Source: Branchiostoma floridae (taxonomy: Eukaryota; Chordata; Leptocardii; Amphioxiformes; Branchiostomatidae). Taken from it: DNA of 64,000 nt. Positions 22,574-34,402 of the stretch are shown here, piece after piece. Where the stretch lies: the NCBI RefSeq assembly GCF_000003815.2, contig NC_049991.1, positions 6,601,964 to 6,665,963 on the forward strand, given 5' to 3'. The translations under genes and the position numbers were made by a program. Under the pieces are notes generated by a model, which was given only the letters and a program-made list of their open reading frames with translations, did not search any database and was not told where the DNA came from. Each line of letters opens with the position of its first letter. The first letter of the stretch is position 1.

Positions 22574-23640
22574 AAGTTTCCCAAGGGAAAAGGCGGAAAG
22601 CTCTGTGCGACCTATTTTTAAGGATACTCCGAGATGAGTTCTTTTCTCCTTGTACTACATGTTAGACAGCAAAGAACTGTGTTACGGCGAAGCTTAAGCC
22701 GGCAAACTTGAGGGCAGACATCACAGTTGCGTTGCAAGATTATAGTGCCAACGATAATTCTTGAAACTTCTCCTTTCTTTTAGCCAAATCTGTAGGGTTT
22801 TTGTGTCCGAAGGAACAGGTGGGGTCTAAGCTTTCCCATTTTGGTCAACATTCGTTCAATTCATCATTTTAGTTGACTTTTTAGGTGTCGGGTGCCTTGG
22901 GTTGAATCCGGAGATATTTGGGGTCAAAGGTGAGATTTCTTTCGTAGCTGTATATGGCTTTCTTCTGAGTTTGAGCATGTTAACACCCCGTTTTCTCTAA
23001 TTGTGTATAAAGAAGACCCTTGTGAATTTCTGTTGTAGAAGAGTTTTTAAGATCATTGTAATTGGGGCTATTACTTCAAATTTATGAAGACTTGTTAAAG
23101 GTGTATTTTAACATGCTTCCATATGGACAGTCTATCTAAAAGTATATGGTAAGCCAAGTTTTCGAGGCAAGTTATAGTTTGGAGTACAAAGAACAGGATA
23201 AGGACAACGCAATGTGACCTATTTTCAAGGATACTCCAAGATTCTCGGCTACGAAATGAGTATACAATGCTTAAGCCAGCAAACGTAAGCCACGATGGTT
23301 CTCTCCATTGCCGTAGTTTGGAATACAATGATGCCTCAAGTTTCCTTAGAGAGAAGAAAATTCAGAACGACGAAGTCTCTTGTACTAGCTACAGACAACA
23401 AGACAGAAAGCAACTGTGGCATAGAAATGAGTTCATTCCAGCAGTAGCAAACTGAAGAAAAAATTTGGTTGAACAATTTGTTTAAAGCAATGCTTAGCTG
23501 CTATACGTTTCCTTAGGGAAATGAAAAACACATTTAACCTATTTTCAAGGATACTCCTAAACGTGATCTTTTTCTTGCACCACTTCTAGTATTATAACAG
23601 CAAACAACAAAACCAAATTATCAATGCAACCATTCGCTTA
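22574..23640. repeat. Three diverged copies of a repeat sharing aaggatactcc
   Basis: acctatttt(c/t)aaggatactcc recurs at about 22611, 23217 and 23541, each with shared flanks (cttgtac, agcaaa, cttaagcc(a/g)gcaaac, tttcct/ctta/agggaaa). The copies are old and interrupted by indels. It is non-coding. Confidence 0.55.
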
Positions 23641-24221
23641 AGTACCTAGCTACGGCTCTGCATACTCGTACACTCCAAGTGTATTTGATATTCCATTAGG
23701 CAAAACCTACCTTGTGGATGTATCCTGTCGTAGCCATGTTTGTCTAATTTGGTACAGTCTGTCAAGAATAATCTTCTTTTACTTAGAATGCAGCGGCGTA
23801 TGCCTGGAGTAAGAGCATTATCACTACTTCAGTTAGGGTAGCTTGGAGCTGGCGTCATTTGTGCTTAAGATGAAGACAGTAAAAGCACCCGGACGCCGCT
23901 CAACTAAAAATGCAAGAGACAATCTTTAGACAAGAACTTCCGTCTTAAAAATCATAGTTGACAGTAGTATTTCTGTCGGAGACCTTTTTATGTTGGTTTT
24001 ACTTCAGATTACTAAAAAAACATGACTTACTGTGAGCCACTCAAATATTTTAGGTCGAACTAAGGCCATGTTGATTTAACCAATATGGATGACATCCTTT
24101 GGGAACCTCGTAACTGGTGCGAGCGTGCATTTGAAAAAAATATTGCCTTCATTATAAATTCTCAGAGTGGCCAGGATGGTTGAACAAATGATGAAACACA
24201 CAGCGTATCTGCCGTCTCATA

Positions 24222-24613
24222 TGCTAACAGCATCCTCCTACGCACGGTCCCCAACGGCTGGCTGACTCAGCCTATGGGGCTCTGCTATCTCATGGCCTAC
24301 CAGCAGTTACTATGATTGTCGCCACAAACCAGCTGTCAGTCAATCAGAGAATAGGCATTTCTTGAGCTTTCTGTTTACGAAAGCCATCTCGCAAAGGCCG
24401 CTGGAAAGCTATCAGCCAATCATGTTACGTCTTACATAGCACCATCCTCCTACGCCCGATCCCCAACGGCTGACTGCCCATATAAGGGTAAGCTCATTAA
24501 TATTTATAAGCAGGGCGGCTAGGAACTTGTCTGAGTGCGTCAGATAGCAGAGGTGCCCCCAAGGAGTTTGGACACGACTGTGGGTCCCTCTGCGTAGGAG
24601 AATGGCTAACAGC
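24222..24613. mobile_element. Foldback/duplicated element
   Basis: tgctaacagcatcctcctacgc near 24222 pairs with the reverse complement of gcgtaggagaatggctaacag near 24589. catcctcctacgcc...tccccaacggctgactg repeats directly near 24443. It is non-coding. Confidence 0.6.
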
Positions 24614-24984
24614 AGATTTTTCATTTCGGTTCTTTCACATCTTCTACTTTGACTTTGGAATTTATTTTGCCACGAGCAAGCTTGTTCTATAAACAGTTCT
24701 AGGACAGGAGCTTCCAGCACAAAATGTTTATCCAAAATGTAGAATTAATGGAAGAGGAAGGGATGATTTGCTTCAGTGCATTCTGGCAAATTTCCTTCAA
24801 GCTGGGAAATATCGGAGTGGTTGTATAAGTGATAGAATCACTGCGTATAGCAAATGGATAGCTCGGTTCATACTTTCTTTGACAAACTTCGTAGAATGAC
24901 AAGGTGGCAACGTGCTAGCAGACACTAAATCTACGTACATAGTATGATCTACAGCTCTGGTATTAATGGTTTGACTTTGCTGTG

Positions 24985-25070
24985 TCCTTGAGAAAGGCAC
25001 TTTTATACGACTTTCTTAACTAGACTCATGTATAATAACTTGTACCTAACTTCGGTAGGGGAGGAAAAAG
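24985..25070 (+). repeat. SINE body fragment
   Basis: ccttgagaaaggcactttta, then cgactttctt, gtacctaacttcggtagggg and aggaaaaagg, as in the copies at 21.3 and 44.4 kb. Confidence 0.6.
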
Positions 25071-25184
25071 GCAGTGTGAGGACAGGGATAAGCTGAGTCT
25101 TCCAATATCGTATATGACATTGATATTCCACTATCTCTATCCCACGACCTCAATAAGGCTAGGGGACTATTTTGTTGTACCTTT

Positions 25185-25191
25185 TCGCGCG

Positions 25192-25227
<36 letters not shown>
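25185..25227. repeat. (CG)n(AC)n microsatellite
   Basis: Alternating CG (25185-25200) followed by (AC)13. Alternating purine-pyrimidine sequence of this kind can adopt Z-DNA, an inference only. Confidence 0.95.
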
Positions 25228-25351
25228 TCTTAAGTTCGCAATGTTGTGAACAGAATCATAAAATACTATCGATCGGAAACTTTACGGCGTAATTGAGTTC
25301 TATCCGGGATTCAAAACAAGTACGAGAGGCACTGCACTACCTTTGACGATT

Positions 25352-25487
25352 ATCAGGTTTGTCAGGCATGGTTTTAGTGCAAGATATTTTAGATGGAAGC
25401 CACGACTCTCTGGTATTACAACAGGTTTGTCAAACATGGTTTTAGTGCAAAATCTTTTATTTGGAAGCCACGGCTCTCTATATTATT
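25352..25487. repeat. Tandem duplication, ~72 bp period
   Basis: aggtttgtcaggcatggttt...tggaagccacgactctct is followed by aggtttgtcaaacatggttt...tggaagccacggctctct. Confidence 0.8.
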
Positions 25488-25573
25488 ACATTGCCGTCTT
25501 AAAAAGGACTATTTATAGTCTTTTAACCACCTGCGTTCTAAAATGAATCAAATCTAATCCGGGAATTGCCAAG

Positions 25574-25730
25574 TCACTGAATAACATGTTTCTTTTTACA
25601 TAACAAGCGATTCATTCAAGTGCCATTTTTGTGACTGGTGTACAGATGCAATCCCTAACGTAAAGTCTTTATCTAATAAGATTAGACTCGAACTCAATGT
25701 GGTGTTTACAATGCGTTCCCAAACGCAAAT
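25574..25730. repeat. Dispersed repeat, family B fragment
   Basis: cactgaataacatgtttctt and the tail region with cgttcccaaacg match the other family B copies, although the central block has diverged. Confidence 0.4.
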
Positions 25731-26119
25731 GAGTGTATCGTATCTATAAATACTGTCAAATATTGTTTTTCTATTTCATGATCACTCAAATTAATTTTAA
25801 CCTTGAACTAAGAAATATCCTAAGATATAGCAGAAGGTATTTTAGGTTTAAAGTCGGTCGCCCATAGCTTTTGACTTGTAACTAATATAGTTTCCCACTT
25901 CGTCTTTGGCTATACAGCTTAAAAAGACCCGTCGGCGTGACAAGAAATGGTCTAGATGATGGTGTGTTTGTGTTTTTGTGGAATCTTTCTGAAAGAAAGA
26001 GAGGGACAGAGATAAGAAAGAGGGTAGAGATATGTCCCTAAGAAACATTATATATATTCATGAATGCTGTATAGTCGAAAATAAATTTTTGACCGTTTTC
26101 TTGACTAAAGTTTGCTCAA

Positions 26120-26310
26120 AGATCTGACCCCTGTTCGCCATTTTGACCTGTCCGGTTCTAGTGCTCATGCGCAATCCATGTAACAACAAACTTTCCAGCA
26201 TCTGAATCTATCTGACCCCTGTCCACCATTTTGACCTGTCTGGTTCGAATGCGCATGCGCAATCCTGAACTAACTCCCATGCAACAACAAACTTTCCAGC
26301 ATCCGAAAGG
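26120..26310. repeat. Tandem duplication, ~95-105 bp period
   Basis: tctgacccctgt(t/c)c(g/a)ccattttgacctgtc...catgcgcaatcc...caacaaactttccagcatc occurs twice in direct order. Confidence 0.85.
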
Positions 26311-26473
26311 TCATTAACCTCCCATTCGCCGCTCCCTTGGAGTCAGCCTCTACTCTACGATTCCACCCCTGTAGGAGAGCCCTATTCTGGTGCAATTACT
26401 GGCATCAGTACCGCCATTAGGGAGATGGTCGGCGGCACGCGAAGCGTTCCGCACCGCTGCCTTCATCACAGAC

Positions 26474-26825
26474 CAGGGCTTGAAATACCACCTGCATATG
26501 CAGGTTAGTGCAGGTAAAATTGGAGCTGTGCAGGTATTACTGGTGTCTACCTGCACCTAACCTAAACTTGTCTATGAACTGGGTTTTATACATAAATTTC
26601 CTATGATGTAGGATTGTAGGTGCATGTGGACTGTTCTTAGCTGCATTGGCTGTTACCACCTATTAAGTATAAAAGGAAAAAAAATAGCAATGGTTCCTGA
26701 ACAATTTTAGTATGATCCATACTTCCTAAATTCAAAGTGGTGCATGTAAATTTGTCTGGTGCAGGTAATTTTCCATGTTACCTGCACGAGTGCAGGCATA
26801 CAGAAAAAAAGTATTTCGAGCCCTG
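26474..26825. mobile_element. MITE with cagggctcgaaatac ends, family D copy 1
   Basis: Left end cagggcttgaaatac is the inverse of right end gtatttcgagccctg. Sub-terminal gcatatgca/tgcaggt blocks also recur. A second copy lies at 45886-46265. No ORF. Confidence 0.8.
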
Positions 26826-26887
26826 CAGACGTACGGCCAATTTTGTAGGAGACACGCGTCTCTCTCTCTCTCTCTTACTCTCTGCCA

Positions 26888-27080
26888 AATTGAAAGTGCA
26901 CATTAGGCCCGTGTTGGGATACAAGGCGTCCAGTCACGCGGAATACTGTTGTTTTCTAAGTTCTTTCTCACGAAAAACCAAAATACAAAATTGAAAGTGC
27001 ACACTAGCTCCGTGTTTTGATACAAGGCGCCCAGTCACGTGTAATACTGTTTTTCTCAAGTTCTTTCTCACGAAAAACCT
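26888..27080. repeat. Tandem duplication, 102-bp period
   Basis: attgaaagtgcaca...gatacaaggcg(t/c)ccagtcacg...aagttctttctcacgaaaaa occurs at 26889 and again at 26991. Confidence 0.9.
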
Positions 27081-28690
27081 CTGTGTACACCAGTTTTGAT
27101 TAGTAAAAATAATATACTACTTCACCTTAATCCGTGGGGTAACCTAGATTCGTTGTTTTAAAATCTGAGTATTTAGAGATTTCAGGTCAACGACTTGGTT
27201 TCAAAAGTCAACATTTTCAACATATTGCATTGTGAAACTACCTTCCATCGACTTAACGATGCCCAAATACCATATTTTTGTATACAACGGAAATAGGTTA
27301 CCCTACGGATAAAGGTGAACTTAAGTTAATAAATGAAAGGTGTTAAGAATTGCAATTGGGAGACCAGAATTTGACGTGATTCATTTTACCCCTATGCCTT
27401 TTTGGTGCAACGAGTTTAGATTGTAATACTTAAAAAAAAAAACTACCTGTAATGCTAGAGATTTTCAGGTGCTTAAACAATCAGTTGTAAACCTGTCATA
27501 TTATCTTCGTACGATCGCAAATAGGGCATTCTATGTGTCGTACAGACTTCGGGTGTCATGTGTCGAAAAATGCGATGTTGTATCCGTTAGTTCTGTCGCA
27601 GCCGGCTTAAAAATCCTACGACGATCGTCCAACGAACTACGACAAATGTGGATAAAAATTGCTTGAGAACGCGACTTGCATTTTAACTAGCATTTTAATG
27701 CGCCATTAATTCGGTATTATAATTGGGCTGTCTGGATCTAGGGTTCCTCAAGCTCAAGACAGAGTATCTGAACTATAGTAGGCCTATATCCAGAATTTAA
27801 AGTCTGATCAATCTTAATTTAAACCTGAGTAAAAACATTCCTCTTTCTTAAAGACTTCGTCGTCAGTTGAGCTATACCACGCAACGTGAATATTAGGGAG
27901 AAAATTACACGAGTGACAAGAATGCTGCCTTGGGCGGAAACTGTAAGATATATTCTGAAACAGTTTTTCTGTAATAATCTTTATTACATATGACGATTTA
28001 ACAACCCTAAAAATTAATGTCATAAAACAAATGTATTCTGTGAGAAAAATATAAAAGGAATATTCATTTTCTACTACCACTTATATACGGAAAAAATGTC
28101 TTAAACATTTAAGTTACAATAAAAGTAAATAAACAAATATTATATTATTTTTAATCTTGCTGACTGCCATACCATAGTAGAATTACATCTATTTGAAAAT
28201 TGGACGAAGCTGTAAGTCATGTAGTGTGTTTAAGAAATTCGCTCACGAGAGCTTGTTACATGAAATTTTTCTGTCGTGAGCCGTGGAAACGAAACGCCCT
28301 TCGATCAGAAAGAGGTTCGAGCGGAACGTAATAAAATATTCATCGCTACTATTTGATTTAAAGCGCATATCATAAGCCCCGTGAAGTGGAATACTTCCGC
28401 CGTAAATCCTATATAAAACCACCCTTTCAGTTTGTATATTGATATGAAGGTAATACGTGTATACAAAAGAGGCAAGAATATACGTTGTAAAATAGGTTCT
28501 GCTTTCAAAAGAACGCTTTAGCGAATATGATTTTATTATTTTGTTGCAAGGCGTTATGGTTAGTTATGGATTGTTGTTGTTGAATGATATGTTGTAGGGG
28601 TATTACGTCTCGTGGTCTAGTCACCGAGGCAAGGTCGTTTAAGGTCGTTCGGCAATTGTTCGTGGCGAGAGAAGAGAATTAGAGTTTTAT
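27081..28690. other. Intergenic stretch, nothing recognised
   Basis: AT-rich sequence with only short ORFs. No domain, RNA gene or clear repeat seen. Confidence 0.4.
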
Positions 28691-28697
28691 GTGGGGT

Positions 28698-29060
28698 CCA
28701 CAGGGATACGCGGGGATTGTTTGACGTTAGATTTTTAATCTGTGCACTAGGGACTAGTGAATTAAGAAGGGAAAGGGGGGGGGGGGTGAAATTGAAAATT
28801 GTATCGCGAATCTAGTATAAGAGAAACAAGCATACACACATTCGGACTACAGGAAGAAAAGTGGTACAATATGACTAAGGGACACGCAAGGATTGTTTGA
28901 CGTTGGATTTTTAATCTGTGTACTAGGGACTAGTGAATTAAGAAGGGAAGGAGGAGGGGAGGGGTTGAAATTGTATCGTGAATCTAGTGGAAGAGAAACA
29001 AGCATACACCCATTCGGACTACAAGAAGGATATACAGTATCACTAAGGGATATCCTAATA
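28698..29060. repeat. Tandem duplication, ~180-bp period
   Basis: ggattgtttgacgtt(a/g)gattttt...tagggactagtgaattaagaa...acaagcatacac(a/c)cattcggac occurs twice in a row, with a poly-G tract of different length in each. Confidence 0.9.
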
Positions 29061-29087
29061 AAACAAACACAAGGACATACGCACACA

Positions 29088-29352
29088 AAACTAATACACA
29101 CAAAAGCGAAGTTGAACACACAGAGCAAAAATGCAGACACACACACACACGCAGTCACACATACACATGCACACATACGTATGCACATACGTTCATACAC
29201 CCCAAACGCACAAAAACACACATAAAATTAATCATGCACACACATGTACGTACGCATACGCTCACACATACAGTACAAGCGCGCCTACACACACAGGCAC
29301 ACATACACGCGCACACACACACACTCACACACACACACACACACACATACAA
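29088..29352. repeat. CA-rich microsatellite
   Basis: Imperfect (CA)n with embedded (ACGT) steps, ending in a purer (CA)n run. Open frames on both strands here are products of the repeat, not genes. Confidence 0.95.
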
Positions 29353-31108
29353 TAATTAATAAGAGTTTCAAAACTTTACATAACTGAGAAATGTCTTTTC
29401 GGACTAACTACCCTATTTCAAACTCAAGTGATCTGTAATGGTAGTCTGCAAACTTGCTCTTACCTCATTACAGTAATTGTCTGTAACAGAAAACGAGAGA
29501 TTAAAACAGAATGGAAAGTCACTCGAGTAATAAGGTACACTGCAAAGTAAAAGCCTCATTTGCCCTAATGCCAGCCTAAAAGGCCTTCATTTTCCAAACT
29601 ATGCATTAAGCTAATGGTGAGGTAGGGCCGTCGCTAAATGAAGTATAAGGACCATCAATTCTGATAATACCTCAGTCTTCTCTTCCTCATTGTCAGCTTG
29701 GGTGTCTTTAACACGTTATCACCATTCTTCTTCAACATCTGGCGAAATAGACACTTTTGACGAATAGAACCGCGTATAATCTTTTTCAACAGAGCATGAT
29801 TAATTGTGTGTGAATCTTTTTTTAGTCGTCGCAAGGAAAGCTGTAGTTTGATGGGCCTTTAGTAAGGAGAAATAGGGTTACCGTAATGATTTCTTAATCA
29901 ATAAAAGGATAAGTGAATGTAGAGAAACTAATAAATAAATGGATACGTATGAAGTAGATTATAATGTATGGTGGAGAAGAAAATGGGAGTGAAACTACGT
30001 GTTGTTTTATGTATTGTAAATGCTGTATTTGGAAGGATATATCATTTCTTGCCATTTTTCCTGTTTACTTCAGAATCTTTAAAATCTAGAATATTCGTAT
30101 TTGGATTATGTATTTTGTACGAAATATTACAATTAAAATATTTCGAAATTTCAGTTTTGTTTAGCATTATTCAAATCGATTTACTTGTTGCCATGTTGGT
30201 TGATTTTATGTATAACATCTAATTGTGCGAGCGTGCAGATACATTTTGAAATTCACATGGTCAGGAAGGTTTAACAGAAATATATAGATTATTAATTTTT
30301 GCTCTTCCACATCTTTTACTTTGACTTTAATATGGGCTATGGCCTTTTACAACGTTGGCATCGCTTTTTCAGCATTCAATTTTTAATATATGGCACAAAT
30401 TTACAGCTGCTTTGTACGATGTTCAAAAGCTTTTTGAAAATAGAAGAAAATGGAAGCACTGCTGGCACATTTCTTTGTCTATGGCGTTTGCATCGCTTTT
30501 CGGACATTCAATTTCTAATCTACGGCATAAATTTGCTCATTTTCAGCTACTTTGTACGATGTTCAAAAGCTTTTTGGAAATTAAAGAAAATTGATGCCAT
30601 CCATATAATGGAACCAACATGGCCTAATGAGTATATGATTTAAGCGAGTCTTGAAAATAAACGAGCATTCTATTCAGCTGTAAATGGAAACGCAAACGTG
30701 TACGTGTGCTTAATTGTTTAATGGGCTACGATTTGACTTCGACGATCATTTATATCTAATTCTGGCGTGGTACAGGGGAGGTTTCCATTAACGGAGAAAG
30801 TTGCTAGTTTCTCTCGTTGTATATAATTCTTCGCCTGCTCTTGAGAAATTAGTTTTTAAATGCTTTTTAGTCTTAGAGTTTAGAAACGTATTTTCTGGAA
30901 AACAAAGTGTATTTTTTGCTCATTATTTAAGGGTGTTTCTTTTATGTATTGTAAGTTTCTATCAAATCATACAGAAAAATTAATAACGATTTTTTGTTTG
31001 AAATGGAATAAATGACAAAATTCAGATTTGTGAAATGGTGTATTTTATCAAATGATCACAAATTAAAGGAAAAATCTGCATTTTACTAATCTTTATACTT
31101 TAAAACGG
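29353..31108. other. AT-rich intergenic stretch with one ~130-bp tandem duplication
   Basis: At 30345-30595 a block with gttggcatcgctttt...cattcaatttttaat...tttgtacgatgttcaaaagc is duplicated in tandem, so the open frame there is a repeat product. Nothing else is recognised. Confidence 0.5.
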
Positions 31109-31361
31109 TGCATTAAGCGAGTGGGTAGAGTATTCGCCTTGCAGTCGGTAGGCCGTGAGTTCGATCCCCGGCGGTGTCATACCAAAGGCTCTGTACTAGT
31201 ACTGCTTTCTCTACTTTTCTCTGCATTTGGGAAAAAGTATCGGAATTGAACACACCACTACCAGCGGACTAGCCCCCTGCTGTGGTGACTGCACAAAGTT
31301 GTGTGGCCCTGGGCTACAGAAACAAAGATGGCCGCCGACCTATGCACCGTTTCTTACAGGA
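31109..31361 (+). repeat. tRNA-derived SINE
   Basis: The head resembles a tRNA with internal Pol III promoter boxes: A box aagcgagtgggtagagt and B box gagttcgatccccgg. A non-tRNA body follows (gtgtcataccaaagg...cccctgctgtggtgactgc). It does not fold as a clean tRNA, so it is called a SINE. Confidence 0.75.
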
Positions 31362-32085
31362 AGTATTTTACATAATCTTAAACATGTGCATCGTATTTCG
31401 GCTCGACTAGAAGTTGGTCATACAATGCGCAGTGTTATTCAATGTATGTTTTGCACGGCGAATACGTTAAAATTCTATTATCACTTCATTTTGATTCGGT
31501 TCACGATAGACTAGATCATGACCTTGATACTCTAACCTTTATGGCTAAGGTTGGTGACCTCTACTAATTGGTGGAACGACCTTGTAGCGATACGGTCTTC
31601 GATAAAACTTCACTTCTTTCTTTTCCCTCTCCTTCAAATACAATCATTCTTGTTGTTCCTTTAAGTCCCAAAAGCTTTACATAAAGGGTGGTCAATTCTC
31701 CTCAAAGCGTAGCCGATAGGAAGACAAGCTTGCTATCTATTCCTCACAGAGCTGTTTTCGTTTTATCGCATCTATGTCTGTACAGCCGGGGATTTTCGAA
31801 CGCGCCGCACATCTGGACCGTTTTGATGATGATCCTATTAGAGGGATTTTGCCATGTCCATTTACGGCGCTGTTCGGTAGTTTTCTAGCGGTACGTTCGG
31901 GGGAAAAAGAGATTAGAGTCAAATCTCCTGCTGGGTCTAATCTATGTGTCGTGGCTAAATGGGAGAGGGGGATGGGCCCTCATGCACATTCCCTGAACGT
32001 TCTCCATGTTCACGGTGATGAGCGTATGAATAAGATATGAGCAAATGCGTATTTTTAAGGATCGAATATCGGACTTGCTTTTTTT
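31362..32085. other. Intergenic stretch, nothing recognised
   Basis: A few ORFs of 60-90 codons without recognisable domains. Confidence 0.4.
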
Positions 32086-32089
32086 TACA

Positions 32090-32515
32090 ATGGTTTTCCT
32101 GGGGGACAGTCGTTGTTTCCCGCGCTTAAACTATCGTTTGGCGGTGTGTTTTCCTGAGGAACAGTTGTTTTTTCCCGCGCTTTTATTGTCGTTTGGCGGT
32201 GCGTTTTTCCTGAGGAACAGTCGTTGCATTTCTGTGCTTTTATTATCGTTTGGCGATGTAGTTTTCCCACACTTCTATTACTATTTGGCGGTGTTTTTTT
32301 CTGAGGAACAGATGTTGTTTCCCGCGCTTTAACTATCGTTTGGCGGTGTGTTTTCCTGAGGAACAATTGTTTTTTTCCCGTGCTTTTATTGTCGCTTGGC
32401 AGTGTGTTTTCTTGAGGTACAGTCGTTGTTTCCAGCGCTTCTATTATCGTTTGGCCGCGCTTTTATTATCGTTTGGCGGTGTGTTTCCTGAGGGAGAGTC
32501 GTGGTTTCCCGCGCG
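32090..32515. repeat. Minisatellite, ~62-bp unit, about 7 copies
   Basis: Unit core: cgtttggcggtgtgttttcc, tgaggaacagtcgttg, tttcccgcgcttttatt. Units are 80-95% alike by eye; one lacks its middle and one is shortened near 32455. The overlapping open frames on both strands are repeat products. Confidence 0.95.
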
Positions 32516-33540
32516 CGGTAAAAATTTATCATGCATTCCGACACATGTAGGAAGTGGTGATTACCCGGTTAATAGATGGATGGCGGATTATTGGCGGAGG
32601 AAAAAGATGGATGGGAAATATCTTTTTTTATTACGAGCCGCGGATTCCCCCAGCCGCCTATTCATTACCGTAGTAAAGCGAGCTGAACCCGCGGCCGCGA
32701 ATGAATAAATGACTTTAATACCGCCGTGTCTTGGGACTTTGGCGGGAATGATCGAAGGTAGTTATGAAATTTGTAAAACGCCTGCGCGATGTAGGAGCCA
32801 AGTTGGCATGAAATCGGCGGATCGATCTTTTCCCCCTCCCCTGGACCTATTATATACATACCTAAAGAACCATTCAGATATAGTCCCGCGGTCTGTATGG
32901 GGCTAGACCGAGCGTGGCGTGAATACGAAAATGTTTGGAGAGAGTTTGCAGGGCCGGGATTGGGTATTTCACTCCATCCGGGCTACGGAAGCTGCCGCAT
33001 GTCAGTTGACTACAAATTGACGCCCTCGCGAAGGGTTCTACATATAGTTTCCTGTCGGCACGATACGGAGAGGATTGACGAGTTGGAAGCCGTAAAAGGG
33101 TTTATGAACACGCCACAAGGAAGGGGCATGGGGGGATCCCACGTTTGGATCGATGAACCCAGACCGCAGAAGGGAAAGACGGACGCCACACGTGAATGTT
33201 AACTAGAGGGAAAACAGATCCACCACGGGACTGCCGAGGGTAATGACATACGGTGTACGGCCTTGCTCGGCCGCCTGGCATCGTTAACTCTCACGGTACA
33301 ATCCGTGCGGACGTCCGTAAAAAAAAAGGCGGGAATCGGATTTGGCAGAACAGATTGCACAAGATCGTCTGACGATGGATGGGCGGGCTTAGCGGCGGCG
33401 GAAAGAAGTATTGACACGGGGAAGACGTCAGGTCAGTGCCGATTCGTTCTCACTAGTGCGAAGGACTCCACAGAAGAAGCTTTGCTGCGGCGTCGTGACT
33501 TTGAACTTTTTCAAAAATTAACCGTCGCTGAAGGACGCGT
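32516..33540. other. GC-richer intergenic stretch upstream of a RING-like gene
   Basis: No recognised coding sequence, though ORFs of 101 and 127 codons exist. It may include distal promoter sequence for the gene at 33911. Confidence 0.4.
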
Positions 33541-33543
33541 TGC

Positions 33544-33551
33544 TATAAATA
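33544..33551 (+). promoter_or_regulatory. TATA box of the RING-like gene
   Basis: TATAAATA, 360 bases before the start codon. This implies a 5' UTR of roughly 330 bases starting near 33575, in which upstream ATGs occur (for example near 33733). Confidence 0.5.
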
Positions 33552-33910
33552 GACGAGTTGGGCGTTATTTTAGTTCAAGCACTACATCGATCTGCGTAAG
33601 GAGACCGTCACCTTTGCTCGGTGAGGCTAAGGCTCGAGGTTTCTAACGAGGGACAAGGGAGTGCTCATCAGTGCCCGGCGGTCGACAGGTGGTTTGAAGC
33701 GCGGCGGGGCAAACCAGAGAGCCCGCTGATTGATGTTCAGAGCACAGGTGGACAGGACGGCGTGTGAAAACCCCCCATCACGCTTACAGAGACAATCTTT
33801 TAAAAGCTCTGCGTACAGAATTCGTCATATGTCCACTTTAGATATTTTGTAGAGGACAGAGGAGCACTTAGACTTTAGAATTCTTTGATTGAAGAAGGCG
33901 GGCTAGCACC

Positions 33911-34402
33911 ATGGACAAGGTACGCTATTGTATGGAGGCGCTCGCTGGTAATTATTCACCATTTGAACAACGCCCGGAGAGTCGGCTCATGCATAGAAAG
34001 ATAGACATGTGTGCGTTTGACAGCAGCTCGGACTCGGAGGGAGGCGGGAATTCTCCCGGGCCGCCCTCGCCGACGTCCCCGGCCACTCTCCGCCAGCTGT
34101 ACGACCGGCAGGTGTGCGCGGAGTGCGCGGCGCTGCTCCACTCCTCCAAGCCGCCCGCCTGTTGGAACATCATCCACCTGTTCTGTGCCGGCTGTCTGGA
34201 GCGGATGCCGGCACGGGACGCCCTGAGAGCCCGGATCCGGATCGACCTGGGCCTGAAGCTGGTGTGTCCGGACTGCGGGGGGACCGAGGAGGCGCCCGGG
34301 GAGTGGGTGGACTCGTACAGCGTCACCAGCCGGCTGCCCAAACTGCACGACGTCTCCCCGCCGGGACTAGGCAGAAGAAAGCGCTTCTTCCGTCGCCGTT
34401 GA
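33911..34402 (+). CDS. RING-like C3HC4 zinc-finger protein A, 163 aa, intronless
   Basis: Start chosen at ATG with good Kozak context (caccATGG). Cys/His ligands follow a RING-HC order: C69-x2-C72, C84, H89-x2-C92-x2-C95, C119-x2-C122. The spacing fits C3HC4 except for 4 residues between C84 and H89 (usual 1-3); HLFCAGCLERM resembles the second half of TRIM-type RINGs. RING proteins usually act as E3 ubiquitin ligases; that role is inferred. The N-terminus has an acidic/Ser motif (DSSSDSEGGG) then a Pro/Ser linker. The C-terminus is very basic (GRRKRFFRRR), like a nuclear or RNA-binding tail. The core (34104-34351) is 100% identical in DNA to the paralogue at 57.7-57.9 kb. ATGGACAAG is followed by gtacgc, a possible donor, but the frame runs on without an intron. 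Confidence 0.75.
   Translation: MDKVRYCMEALAGNYSPFEQRPESRLMHRKIDMCAFDSSSDSEGGGNSPGPPSPTSPATLRQLYDRQVCAECAALLHSSKPPACWNIIHLFCAGCLERMPARDALRARIRIDLGLKLVCPDCGGTEEAPGEWVDSYSVTSRLPKLHDVSPPGLGRRKRFFRRR

Noticed and set aside
28847-29355. ORFs of up to 124 codons around the CA repeat
   Set aside because: Products of simple-sequence DNA.
31109-31180. Functional tRNA gene
   Set aside because: A and B boxes are present but the acceptor and anticodon stems do not pair well and a SINE body follows.
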